From Amblyomma americanum (lineage: Eukaryota; Arthropoda; Arachnida; Ixodida; Ixodidae): a stretch of 64,000 nucleotides of DNA. This document shows, piece by piece, positions 34,675 through 43,600 of the stretch. The DNA is taken from contig NC_135506.1 in assembly GCF_052857255.1 (NCBI RefSeq), positions 76,651,056 to 76,715,055 on the forward strand, in the 5' to 3' direction. Each line of letters opens with the position of its first letter. Position 1 is the first letter of the stretch. A model generated the notes under the pieces. That model was not told the origin of the DNA, did no database searches, and was given only the letters and a program-made list of their open reading frames with translations. A program made the position numbers and the translations under genes.

Positions 34675-36424
34675 GTTGAATTTGCTGAATGGTATGTTCC
34701 ACAGTTTGCTGCCATATATTGATGGCTAAGAGCTCATTCCTGTGTCCTTGTGTTACGTCTGTGAGTCCCTGTATTGCGGAGAGAATCGACTGAATTTGGT
34801 TTTGCATGTTAGTTTCCAATGCCTGAAATTGCGCTTGTATTTTGGTATCCAGGGCCTGAATCTGGGTCTGAATGTTGGTCTCCAGTTTATGGCAGACTTC
34901 CTCCAGCGTAAGTTCGGGTTGTGCGCCCTCCAACGATTTTCTCTTGCTGGGTGATGGTAGGGATTTCTCCACCACCATCGTACTCTCCTGGGTATTATGT
35001 GGAGGTTTTTCGGCTTCCTGTCGTTTCCTATCTATCTGGATCTTAAGCGTCCGCTGCTTTCTAAGTTCCGCGTTTTCATTTTGAAGGGCCGTAACCGCCC
35101 CGGTTAATTTTTCCACCATGCGTTTAAGTTGTAAGATGTCCTCAGACCCACCGGGTGGATGAGTATGGGAGACCTTATCTACAAAGCTCACCCTCTTGTG
35201 GTCATCCGGCACGTTGGTCTTGTCCGTGGGCGGCGTTGACCCTTGCTGATGACACTCAGAGCGTCCCTCGATTTTGGGCCGGGCTCCGATGTTCCATTTG
35301 TTGCCAGTGTTGTCCCGCCCCCTGGAAGCGGAGCGCTTGCGAGAGCTGGAGTGGCCCCTGGAGCTGGAACGACCCCGGGAGCCGGAACGACCCCGGGAAC
35401 TGGAACGACCCTGGGAGCTGGAAGGGCCCTTGCAGCTGAGGCGGTCCCGGGAACCCGAGCGACCTCGGGAGTTGGAGCGTCCCGTGGACTGGCCGTGACC
35501 ACCAGAGCCTGTCCCCGACACCAGGCGCGGGAAGGAGTCCTGTCGCATGTGAAATCCCCCTTCTGCCCTGGTTCTTGGTCTGCTCTGTCGTCCAGATGCG
35601 TTGTTCTCGCTGTCTGTTGTTGCCTTGCTCTCATTGTCTTGCGTTCGTTCCTTCCACTGTCGCTTCTTAATTATGTGCGGGGTTCTGTACAGTTCTCGGC
35701 ACTTCCTGTCTCCGAGTATGTGCCCTTTCCCACATAGGGCACACTTTGGGTCACAAGTATGTTCCCGAGGGGGGTTGCTCATACCACATCCTCGGCACTT
35801 AATGTTGTCTGGGTTCGGGCATACGTCGGCTCGATGCCCGAGTTGGCCACATGTCACACAGACCTCATATTTTTTCTTGTAGAGATGGCAGCGTAGCGGC
35901 ATACCTCCATAATAAATCCAGTGCGGCACTGTCTCATCTTCAAAGAGTAACAACACGCTGCGAGACTCACGCCCAAGTCTCCTGACTCCCATCACCTCCG
36001 GGTTACGCGAGCACTTCAACATATCTTGAATGAATTCCACGGTGTGCGAGACCGGAATTCCATGTATAACTCCTTTCCCACAGCCGTCAGGAGTAGCCAG
36101 GTAGACGGACGCGTCAACGCGTCCCTTTGGCGTTGGAATGGAGCCGATTTTCAGGTACCTTTGCATCCTCTCCTGGCTGTCAGTGCCTATGAGAATCGAG
36201 TTTTGCTTGTGGTTGACGAGCACGACATCTTCCTTAACTTCCGCCGGTTTAAAACCTGCCGCTATCTTCACCGCGTCCGCCACTGTTGCGTCAGTGCGTT
36301 CCATGATCAGTTTGAGACCCCCTTTCGGTCTGAGCACTATTTTATGAAGCTCGGGGGAGAGGCGCGTCTGCTGCGTGCCAACAGATTGCCTCGCCAGCTT
36401 CCTTCCCTCTCTCTTTATCGCCAT
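34652..36424 (-). CDS. LINE ORF1: gag-like nucleic-acid-binding protein, 590 aa
   Basis: A presumed RNA chaperone and RNP protein of the LINE. Around residues 200-270 are three Cys/His clusters: CVTCGQLGHRADVC (C-X2-C-X4-H-X4-C), CRGCGMSNPPREHTC and CALCGKGHILGDRKC. An SR/GR-rich stretch follows (about 330-400, with repeated SSSRGRSGSR), then a predicted coiled coil (LKRMVEKLTGAVTALQNENA) and a Gln-rich C-terminus with heptad-like repeats (IQALDTKIQAQFQALETN). It ends 23 nt inside ORF2. The SR-rich block is unusual for LINE ORF1 and may steer binding to nuclear RNA or splicing bodies; that is inference. Confidence 0.9.
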   Translation of the reverse strand: MAIKREGRKLARQSVGTQQTRLSPELHKIVLRPKGGLKLIMERTDATVADAVKIAAGFKPAEVKEDVVLVNHKQNSILIGTDSQERMQRYLKIGSIPTPKGRVDASVYLATPDGCGKGVIHGIPVSHTVEFIQDMLKCSRNPEVMGVRRLGRESRSVLLLFEDETVPHWIYYGGMPLRCHLYKKKYEVCVTCGQLGHRADVCPNPDNIKCRGCGMSNPPREHTCDPKCALCGKGHILGDRKCRELYRTPHIIKKRQWKERTQDNESKATTDSENNASGRQSRPRTRAEGGFHMRQDSFPRLVSGTGSGGHGQSTGRSNSRGRSGSRDRLSCKGPSSSQGRSSSRGRSGSRGRSSSRGHSSSRKRSASRGRDNTGNKWNIGARPKIEGRSECHQQGSTPPTDKTNVPDDHKRVSFVDKVSHTHPPGGSEDILQLKRMVEKLTGAVTALQNENAELRKQRTLKIQIDRKRQEAEKPPHNTQESTMVVEKSLPSPSKRKSLEGAQPELTLEEVCHKLETNIQTQIQALDTKIQAQFQALETNMQNQIQSILSAIQGLTDVTQGHRNELLAINIWQQTVEHTIQQIQHGHIHKE

Positions 36425-36906
36425 TATGTGCGCTGAAGCTTTGTCTTGCCTCCCATCTCGGGTCGGGTCGCCAGCTTGCTCTCCCTCCCCTGTCTTCGAG
36501 AGGGCCTTGGCTTTGGAATAATTAACCTTAAACCAACCTACTTGAGAGTGGAGCTCTTAAGGCTGGATACTCTCTCCTTCCACAGTTACTTCCATGCGAG
36601 ACATGGCGCAGCTGAGTTACACCGCGACAAGCCAGCCTGTGCGTCCGCTCGGCGGGCGGCTCGAAGAGCCGCTCACCAGGTTGGGCTTAGCAGCCTGGCC
36701 GGGTGGCGTGAGTCCAAAAGTCTGTAGAAATTGCAAAAGAGGGCTGCACTTGCCGAAAGAGTGGTATCCCGGTGGTCGCGAAGACTTCCGGCGTTGAAAT
36801 AGCTCAGTAGTTTGCGAGCACAAACGACAAAACCGACGAAAACATCGAAAATTTGCGGAGCGCACGTAGCATGCGTCCACTCTCCTCGACGCCGGCGTCC
36901 GCTCTC
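36425..36906 (-). promoter_or_regulatory. 5' UTR / presumed internal promoter of the complete LINE
   Basis: About 480 bp between the 5' duplication and the ORF1 start. On the minus strand it opens GAGAGCGGACGCCGGCGTCG. LINEs of this kind carry an internal Pol II promoter here. No TATA box is visible. Confidence 0.65.
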
Positions 36907-36919
36907 CGAATCCGCGGGA
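36907..36919. repeat. Target-site duplication, right copy (complete LINE)
   Basis: CGAATCCGCGGGA, identical to 31063-31075. It marks the 5' side of the minus-strand LINE. Confidence 0.9.
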
Positions 36920-37705
36920 CTCAAATTCAGTTTGTCAACGCCGTGTTGAGAAAGGGTTATGAGGAATGCTGAAGTGTGCAAAAGAAATCCGCTCATGTTG
37001 AATGAGGGTAGTCGTATCATGCGGTACAAGGCGCGCTCAGCAGGCTTAAGGACGACGACGGCGTAAGCGTTCGTTTCCCATTGGAGTCTGGTTGCATGAA
37101 AGCGCCTTAAGGAAAGCGCGAGCGGATGGATGTTCATGAGTATCCATGGAACCGAGTGATTACCCTTCGTTTCTTAGGACCAAATTTGCCTTTTTTCGCT
37201 TGAGTTTCCCAATTAGAAAGGGAGGTTCGTTGTACGTCGCAAACTTCTAACCTCTTTCAGGTCTTCCTTTCCGCCGCCGCAGCCGCACAAAGTTAGGAAC
37301 AGACACGAATACTGAAACATTTTGTTATAAGTCCGTGGTAAACTTAGTGAGGAAAAACACGTTAAACACGCCAATGTTATCGGCCCGTCTTAGTGTCTAA
37401 CGTGGCGCACATGGATAGCTTCGACGTCATAGATTTCGCTTTGGGGGCAACCATAGCAGGACGAAAAGATGCGCGTTTATATTGAGCGCTCATCATCACC
37501 TGCTTCGACCTACACAGTGGAAGTTGCGCGCGTTGCATTGTCATGACTCCTGGGATATCATGTGAAGGACATCTATAGTTTATTAAACCTTGAACTCCCG
37601 GCGTACGATGCGGACAAGAAATATGGCAAAAGTCTTCCTTTATGTTCACGGTATTGCATGAAACAAATTTTGGAGCATAAATTTAAAATTCATGTTTATC
37701 CTACC
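36920..37705. other. Intergenic stretch, nothing recognised
   Basis: It continues the sequence interrupted by the LINE. No recognisable frame or repeat. Confidence 0.45.
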
Positions 37706-37951
37706 CGCCGCGGTGGCACAGGGGTTAGGACGCACGGCTACTGAGCCTGAGTCCTCGGGTTCGAAACCGCCCGCGGCGGTCGCGTTTCGATGGCGGCGAA
37801 ACTCAAAAAGGCGCCTGTGTGCTGTGCGATGTCAGTGCACGTTAAAGATCCCCAGGCGGTCGAAGTTTTTCCGGAGCCCTCCACTACGGCAACTCTTTCT
37901 TCCTTCCTTTCCTCGCTCATTCCCTCCTTTATCCCTTCCCTTAAGGTTCAG
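37706..37951 (+). mobile_element. Ruka SINE, diverged, lacking the 3' tail
   Basis: The head (GCGGTGGCACAGGGGTTAGG) and body are diverged from the consensus. The copy ends at CTTAAGGTTCAG, where a GGAT array starts. Confidence 0.85.
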
Positions 37952-37952
37952 T

Positions 37953-38071
37953 TGGATGGATGGATGGATGGATGGATGGATGGATGGATGGATGGATGGA
38001 TGGATGGATGGATGGATGGATGGATGGATGGATGGATGGATGGATGGATGGATGGATGGATGGATGGATGG
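37953..38071 (+). repeat. (GGAT)n microsatellite, first block
   Basis: About 29 near-perfect tetranucleotide units. With 38306-38384 it forms one array split by a SINE-2 insertion. Confidence 0.95.
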
Positions 38072-38305
38072 TTTATGCTTTAAGGGGATTTAACGTCCCA
38101 AAGCGGCTCAGGCTATGAGAGACGCCGTAGTGAAGGGCTCCGGTGATTTCGACCACCTGGGGTTCTTTAACGTGCACCGACATCGCACAGTACACGGGCC
38201 TCTAGAATTTCGCCTCCATCGAAATTCGACCGCCGCGGCCGGGATCGAACCCGCGTCTTTCGGGCCAGCAGCCGAGCGCCATAACCACTCAGCCACCGCG
38301 GCGGC
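38072..38305 (-). mobile_element. SINE-2, full length, inserted in the GGAT array
   Basis: All family parts are present (GATTTAACGTCCCAAAGCGG end, body, head with GGTTCGATCCC and CCACCGCGGC). GGAT repeats abut both sides. Confidence 0.9.
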
Positions 38306-38384
38306 TGGATGGATGGATGGATGGATGGATGGATGGATGGATGGATGGATGGATGGATGGATGGATGGATGGATGGATGGATGG
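38306..38384 (+). repeat. (GGAT)n microsatellite, second block
   Basis: About 20 units, ending at the 3' end of an antisense LINE fragment whose tail is CCAT repeats on the minus strand. Confidence 0.95.
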
Positions 38385-38621
38385 AAACCACTTTATTAGA
38401 CAAAAAAGAGATCTTCCAGGGTGGTCCCCTAATGGTCCAGGAGTCCACAGGCTTGTGCTTCACATAAAGCCCGATCCACCAGCCATTTCTGGCCGGCCGG
38501 CGGACTGAGCGGTCCGTAAAGCAGCCTCCCAGGAAGAATGAGTGGGATTGGGGATAGGGTGTGTGGAGAAGGAAATTCCCACAGGTAGTGGAAAAGTGTG
38601 GATCTGGGCACGCCTGTTACC
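38385..38621 (-). mobile_element. LINE 3' end fragment (family with CCAT tail)
   Basis: On the minus strand it encodes GVPRSTLFHYLWE and [19 protein letters not shown], followed by AATAAAGTGGTTT and the CCAT tail. It is the same family as the plus-strand copy ending at 54740. A 5'-truncated pseudocopy. Confidence 0.82.
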
Positions 38622-38710
38622 CGCCGCGGTGGTGTAGTGGTTAAGGTTTTCAGGTGTCCGCCGAGGTGAGAGAGAGATACTGCGCCCCTTTCCTTTCCCC
38701 AGAAACCAAT
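38622..38710 (+). mobile_element. Ruka SINE with large internal deletion
   Basis: The head (ACCCGCCGCGGTGGTGTAGTGG) joins directly to the tail (TTTTCAGGTGTCCGCCGAGG), losing B-box and body. Confidence 0.75.
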
Positions 38711-39150
38711 ATTCATTCCAATTTTCATCACCAGGTGAGTTACGAAGCTAGTCGAGAGGTGGGAGCACCGTTGTACATACTGAACCTCTGAAGCTCTCTT
38801 CATGCAGTCAAAAGGCAAACCCAGCGGCCATTCACACTTTGACCTGTGCTGTATATGATAATGTAAGAAATCCGCAGAATGTGGTGAAGTGGCGCCATGA
38901 ATTCTCACAAGGCGCAGCCAATGTTCACGAAGAAAAAAATGAGCGCGAGCCCGTCTCTTTTCAGTGATGGGCTCTGCAAAATCAAAGATGGAATTCGTTG
39001 GAATAGGCGGGTGACGATTAGGCGTATTTCATGGAATCGAACTTCATGCCTCCAAACACAATAAGTAACTCTACTGCATACTGAGAAACCTCGGAGCAGT
39101 TACGGCGGGGCATTTAAAGCAGACAGCAGTGACTGCTGGGAAGAGGCGAA
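38711..39150. other. Intergenic stretch, nothing recognised
   Basis: No domain-bearing frame or repeat match found. Confidence 0.4.
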
Positions 39151-39199
39151 CGCATGTTTTATATGACAGCGGGTCACACGGTCAGAGTGGGGTCACACG

Positions 39200-39500
39200 G
39201 TATGCATGGGTCAAACGGACGCATACCGCGCAAGGGGCACCACCTCGCTTCAAGTGGAAGATTCAAGTGCAAGATTTTGGACCGTGTCCCGTATAGCCCA
39301 CACCTGGTTCCCAGTTATTTTCATTCATTTGTTGATCAGTACAGTTCACTTGATGAGGACAGGGTGCAGGCGCCAAGCAATGGTGACAGCGATACTAAAA
39401 TTTCTAACAAGCACCTGTTGCTAATCAAAGAATTTTCTAGTGTTTATTGCATGTCTACAGATGTAAGAGGCGATGCAAAGGCGATATCTGTGCGAACGCA
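39200..39500 (+). pseudogene. Mariner-like transposase remnant
   Basis: The frame 39154-39567 contains KILDRVPYSPHLVPSYFHSF, which corresponds to the conserved mariner segment PPYSPDLAPSDYHLF around the third catalytic acid. Here the Asp is His (SPHL). The remaining sequence is diverged and I see no inverted terminal repeats. An old, inactive fragment. Confidence 0.55.
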
Positions 39501-39937
39501 TTACGCAAAACTACCGTTACTGCGAATGCAAAAATGCAGCACAATGCATGATTGGACACATGAATAACTGAAAAGTCACATTTTTACGTTCGCTACACGC
39601 TGTACAACTGCGCGATCAAACAGCAGCATCATAGGTCGCTCTAAGAACATGGAGTGGAAAACATTGCCTCTTATTGTAACATGACTAAGATTGGAGATTT
39701 AGCTTATTTAGTGTGAATTGCACTGTATCAGTTAAGGACTATAATAGGCTGTTTGTTCGTTGCTGTGGAGTCATCCATTTTTCAGAGGCACGTGTTTTAG
39801 AGACATTGGAAGGTAGCGTTGCACCTTCTACGGTGACTAAGAATTGTTGATATTGTCGGAGCTAAGGCGAGGAAGAACCAGCTCCGATAGCGTTGAGGTC
39901 CGAACTGCTTATTTGCGCTGCTCGCGCTGCGGCGGCC

Positions 39938-39940
<3 letters not shown>

Positions 39941-39986
<46 letters not shown>
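39941..39986 (+). repeat. (AAT)n microsatellite
   Basis: About 15 units at the 3' tail of the antisense Ruka copy that follows. Confidence 0.95.
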
Positions 39987-40288
39987 TGGTTTTGGGGGAA
40001 AAGAAATGGTGCAGTATCTGTCTCATATATCGTTGTACACCTGAACCGCACCGTAAGGGAAGGGATAAAGGAGGGAGTGAAAGAAGAAAGGAAGAATTAG
40101 GTGCCGTAGTGGAGGGCTCCGGAATAATTTCGACCCCCTGGGGATCTTTAACGTGCCCTGACATCGCAAAGCACACGGGCGCCTTAGCGTTTCGCCTCAA
40201 TCGAAACGCAGCCGCCGCGGTAGGGTTCGAACCCGGGAACTCCGGATCACTAGATGAGCGCCCTAATCACTGAGCAACCGCGGCGGGT
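39987..40288 (-). mobile_element. Ruka SINE, full length
   Basis: Antisense, tail at left (TTTTGGGGGAAAAGAAATGG), intact B-box and head at right. Confidence 0.9.
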
Positions 40289-40373
40289 ACTCCGCTCGTG
40301 CAAATTTAGTTTTCCAGAAGGAGCTGCAAGGCAAGTTGCCTAGATTAGGCAAGTTGCCTAAAAAGCAAGTTGC

Positions 40374-40441
40374 GGAACCCGACCGCGGCGGCTGCGCTTT
40401 TATGGAGGCAAAACGCTAAGGCGCTCGTGTGCAGTGCGATA
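40374..40441 (+). mobile_element. Ruka SINE fragment
   Basis: Only the segment from GGAACCCGACCGCGGCGGC to GTGTGCAGTGCGATA is present. Confidence 0.7.
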
Positions 40442-40500
40442 CTGTCCATCCAAAAAGTAACATTAAATCCATCTTAAGAAATCGTTTGTCAGGGTCCCAG

Positions 40501-40800
40501 TTGCCGGTGTATACACATTAACAGAACAGAACTTCCTAAGGAGGAAGATAAACATTTAGCTGGGCAGCCAGCGGAGCCGGTGTGGGTGGTCTTCAGTCCT
40601 GTTAGGTGGCCGGGAGCCCATGATCCTCGGCGACCATGAGAGCCCCCTCCACGGCCCGGAGTTGGGTCTCCTCGCTGAAACTGTGCAGCACGGTCGCCCA
40701 TCACTCAGAGGTTAGGAGCTGCATTAAGTCCGCAAGAGGCGGGTCCTCCCGAAAGGCCCAGATTATGGGATCTATGGTGGCTGTTGCCTGAAAAACGAAA
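40501..40800 (-). mobile_element. LINE ORF2 C-terminus fragment
   Basis: Read on the minus strand: TATIDPIIWAFREDPPLADL, then EETQLRAVEGALMVAEDHGL, matching the segment after the C-terminal finger in the other LINEs of the window (finger cysteines lost). It contains stops. Confidence 0.65.
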
Positions 40801-40805
40801 ATTGA

Positions 40806-40861
40806 TTTTTTTGGGGAAAGGAAATGGCGCAGTAACTGTCTCACATATCGTTGGACACCTG
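40806..40861 (-). mobile_element. Ruka SINE, tail part (split by repeat family 4)
   Basis: The tail runs to GGACACCTG, then repeat family 4 intervenes. The rest follows at 41185. Confidence 0.8.
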
Positions 40862-41184
40862 TCTGTCTGTCTGTCTGTTGTTGCCAGGAAGAAAGAAAAG
40901 GAAAGTGCACAGGCCTGCTCACTGGCTCAAGCCGAGCCACAATCGCTACCACGTGCATATAGTAGGAGAGTTGAAAGATGGGATTGAAAGACAGGATAGC
41001 AAAGAAGCGCGGTATAAAGACCCAGGCCGATCCCGGAGGCAGTGCAATACCGGGCCAACCGGTGGCGGGAGTGAAGCATCCTTCAAACTCTCCGCCACAT
41101 TTCCAAAAATAAGTCCAATTGGGACCCGTATCAGATATTCTACGAGGTCCGGACAAATCCACATCTGGTTTCGATTCAGGTTGC
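40862..41184 (-). repeat. Repeat family 4, copy 1, inserted in a Ruka SINE with 7-bp TSD
   Basis: About 320 bp flanked by ACACCTG at 40855-40861 and 41185-41191. It begins with a TCTG run. The second copy is at 45440-45750 in the opposite orientation, with a CAAG run at the corresponding end. No coding capacity. The terminal short repeats and duplication suggest retroposition (SINE or LINE tail); class unknown. Confidence 0.75.
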
Positions 41185-41430
41185 ACACCTGAACCACGCC
41201 GTAAGGGAAGGGATAAAGGGGAGTGAAAGAAGAATTGGAGAAAGGTGCCGTACTGGAGGGCTCCGGATTATTTTCGACCACCTGGGGATCCTTAACGTGC
41301 ACTGACATCGCACAGCACGCGGGCGCCTTAGCGTTTTGCCTCCATAAAAACGCAGCTGCCGCGGTCGGGTTCGACCCCGGGAACTCCGGATCAGCAGTCC
41401 AGTGCCCTAACCACTGAGCCACCGCGGTGG
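41185..41430 (-). mobile_element. Ruka SINE, body and head part
   Basis: It continues the split antisense copy: CACCTGAACCACGCCGTAAG to GAGCCACCGCGGTGG. The B-box is slightly altered (GGTTCGACCCC on the reading side). Confidence 0.85.
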
Positions 41431-41861
41431 GGTCTGGTGCCTGACACCTTGCACATTTTGGGGAATATTGGCCACGGTAGAAGAGAAAGAAAATGAGAGG
41501 GGAAGGGAATAAGTAGGATTGAAGGCAGCGCCAGGGGGTTGCTTCGACTTTAATTAGGTATTTTTGGGGTGGATGGTAGAGCTGTGGCTCGAGGCGGTGG
41601 TGTAGGGTGACGTCCTGAAATGAGACCAAACGATTTGTCGCAGAACTCCGGAACTTCTCAATAGTTGCAGTCGTGCTCTCGCTGTTCGCGAAGTTATTCC
41701 GACTACTGCTTGGATTGGTCATATGTGTTTAGTGGAATCCCCCAAGGTGGAGCACATTTGTAATAAGGGAGTAATATTACTTATTGGCATCCACTTAAGC
41801 GTAGCAATACGGCTGCAAAAGAAAGCTATACAGCTTTCTCAGAAACTTCGCAGTTAAAAAA
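41431..41861. other. Intergenic stretch, nothing recognised
   Basis: No repeat match or coding signal identified. Confidence 0.4.
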
Positions 41862-42592
41862 TTTGAGGACGCTTAAACTTCGCCTTTAAGAGTGGAACGC
41901 GATAGCGTGTTGCAGCACTGCCAGGGAGTCCACGGAACGCCATCGCCCGTTCGGCGCGACGCCTTGCCCGTTAGACAAATCGTTCTGCTATGTACAGTGA
42001 AACGGATGCGCGGAGCGGCAAACCACGTAGAATCGCTGCCAGGCGCCTTGCCGAAACGCGCGGGACTCAAGTTGCAGCCGTAGTTTGTTGGCACATCGTT
42101 CTCGACAAACCCGATGCCACGAACGCCGCGTAGCTTCCGCGCCGAACGAACGGGCAGCAAGCTTCGTGGCGAACGCGCTTTGGACGTGCGCTGCGTTGTT
42201 CGCCGCTCACCGCGTGATTCCTGCGTGCCCGCACGGTCCCACCACGCCCGAACGAGAGATATGTCAGACGCGTCACTTTCTTTCCTTAAAATCAATTTTC
42301 ATATCATTTTACTTTCCTTACGTCTGGGTTCGGGTGTCCACAGAGATTTGCGAGACAGGCCTTACTTCATTTCCTTAAAACCAATTTTCATTTCATTGTC
42401 ATTCACTTGCGGCGCGCTGCGGGTTGCCCACTGAAATATGTGACAGGCGTCCCTTTTCCTTGCGCTGCCTTCGCGCGCTACCTGTTGGGGCAGTGGCGTA
42501 CATTGCGAGGAGGAGGAGGAGGAGGGATTTTTCGCCGACGCCGACGACACCGGCATTTCTGCGACACGACCTCCCTAACTCCGTCGCGTTAA
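41862..42592 (+). repeat. Repeat family 3-related element with different GC-rich interior
   Basis: The left end (TTGAGGACGCTTAAACTTCG) and right end (TTCTGCGACACGACCTCC) match repeat family 3, but the interior is unrelated, GC-rich and non-coding. At 42290-42450 are degenerate Ruka-like tails. Confidence 0.45.
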
Positions 42593-42593
42593 T

Positions 42594-42771
42594 ATGCACG
42601 TTAAAGATCACCAAGTGGCCGAAATTATTCCGGAGCCCTCCACTTAGGCACCTCTTTCTTCCCTTCTTCCTTCACTCTCTCCTTTATCTCTTCCCTTACG
42701 GCACGTTTCAGGTGTCCGCCGATCGTGAGACAGATACTGCGCCATTTCCTTTCCCCAAAAACCAATTTTCC
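42594..42771 (+). mobile_element. Ruka SINE, 5'-truncated
   Basis: From TGCACGTTAAAGATCACC to the tail CCAAAAACCAATTTTCC; no head. Confidence 0.85.
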
Positions 42772-42782
42772 AAACGTCCACT

Positions 42783-42938
42783 GGGAGCCCTCCACTACGG
42801 CACCTCTCTCTTCCTTTCTTCTTTCACTCCCTCCTTTATCCCTTCCCTTACGGCGCGGTTCAAGTGTCCGCCGATATGCGAGACAGATACTGCGCCATTT
42901 CCTTTCCCCAAAAACCAATTATTATTATTATTATTATT
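42783..42938 (+). mobile_element. Ruka SINE, 5'-truncated, with 11-bp TSD
   Basis: From GGGAGCCCTCCACTACGGC to the (ATT)n tail. AAACGTCCACT is duplicated at 42772-42782 and 42939-42949. A truncated SINE with clean duplications shows insertion after 5' truncation. Confidence 0.9.
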
Positions 42939-42976
42939 AAACGTCCACTAGGCGATTGTTACGGGTGTGGGGAGAC

Positions 42977-43005
42977 CCTGCTCCATTTCCTTTCCCCAAA
43001 AACCA
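42977..43005 (+). mobile_element. Ruka SINE tail fragment
   Basis: Only CTGCTCCATTTCCTTTCCCC and the start of the A-rich tail remain, ahead of the microsatellite. Confidence 0.6.
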
Positions 43006-43133
<128 letters not shown>

Positions 43134-43156
43134 CAATAGGCTGTCTCCTTACCTCC

Positions 43157-43310
43157 TTCATTTAATTTCTCCAGTCTGCCTGCTTTCCCTTTGTTTCCGC
43201 TGCCCCAGCTCAGGTGCTTCAGTATCGATGGCAGATGCCGGGGCTAGCAAAAATCTTTTCCAGCCTTTTTATATTATTTTAATAAAAATCACTTCTACTA
43301 CTTTCCACTA
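43157..43310 (+). repeat. Repeat family 5, copy 1
   Basis: Shares about 130 bp with 46470-46605, including TCAGTATCGATGGCAGATGC and GGGGCTAGCAAAAATCTTTT. In both places an antisense LINE fragment follows, so this may be that LINE's 3' region. Confidence 0.6.
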
Positions 43311-43334
43311 GCCTAGTGTAGCTTTCCCTACAAT

Positions 43335-43600
43335 ATCCGGCTGCCGTGGACATGGAAGCAGGAGCCCATGAGCGGCGCGTCCGCTCGCAGTGGCCACAAA
43401 GAAGTGTCCAGATGTATAGTGAGTGTGTGTCTGTAGTCTGCGGCACAGTGTTCCGTGTCTGTTATCCAGGGAGGGGGGGGGGGGGGCAGAGATGGCGCGA
43501 GGCTCTGTAGGCCTGCGTCAGCTCGCTGAATGAGTGCATGAGCTTCTTGTGATCCCCTGATCAGAGGCCACCTGAGTCCGGTGTAAGGACCTCGAGGATT
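43335..43600 (-). mobile_element. LINE C-terminal fragment, diverged
   Basis: Resembles 46960-47010 and 47250-47290 (GTCTGTAGTCTGCGGCACAG; CTGCGTCAGCTCGCTGAATG), which are antisense LINE ORF2 ends. It contains a G-run at 43470-43486. No open frame. Confidence 0.45.

Larger units (their letters stand above)
31076..36906 (-). mobile_element. Complete non-LTR retrotransposon (RNase H-bearing LINE) with 13-bp TSD
   Basis: The 5.8-kb element runs, on the minus strand, from a 5' UTR of about 480 bp (36906-36425) through ORF1 (36424-34652), ORF2 (34674-31138) overlapping by 23 nt, and a 62-bp 3' UTR with a perfect hairpin (GGGTAGCC...GGCTACCC) and a tail of TATCC units. Flanking 13-bp duplications are identical. 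An EEP endonuclease, RT, RNase H and two gag-like zinc-finger sets place it near the I/LOA/R1 group of LINEs; the exact clade needs a tree. Both frames are open with catalytic motifs present, so the copy may be mobilisation-competent or very recent. Confidence 0.92.

Noticed and set aside
36920..37140. Possible exon of a host gene next to the LINE
   Set aside because: The longest frame has no recognisable motif or splice pattern; it cannot be supported from sequence alone.
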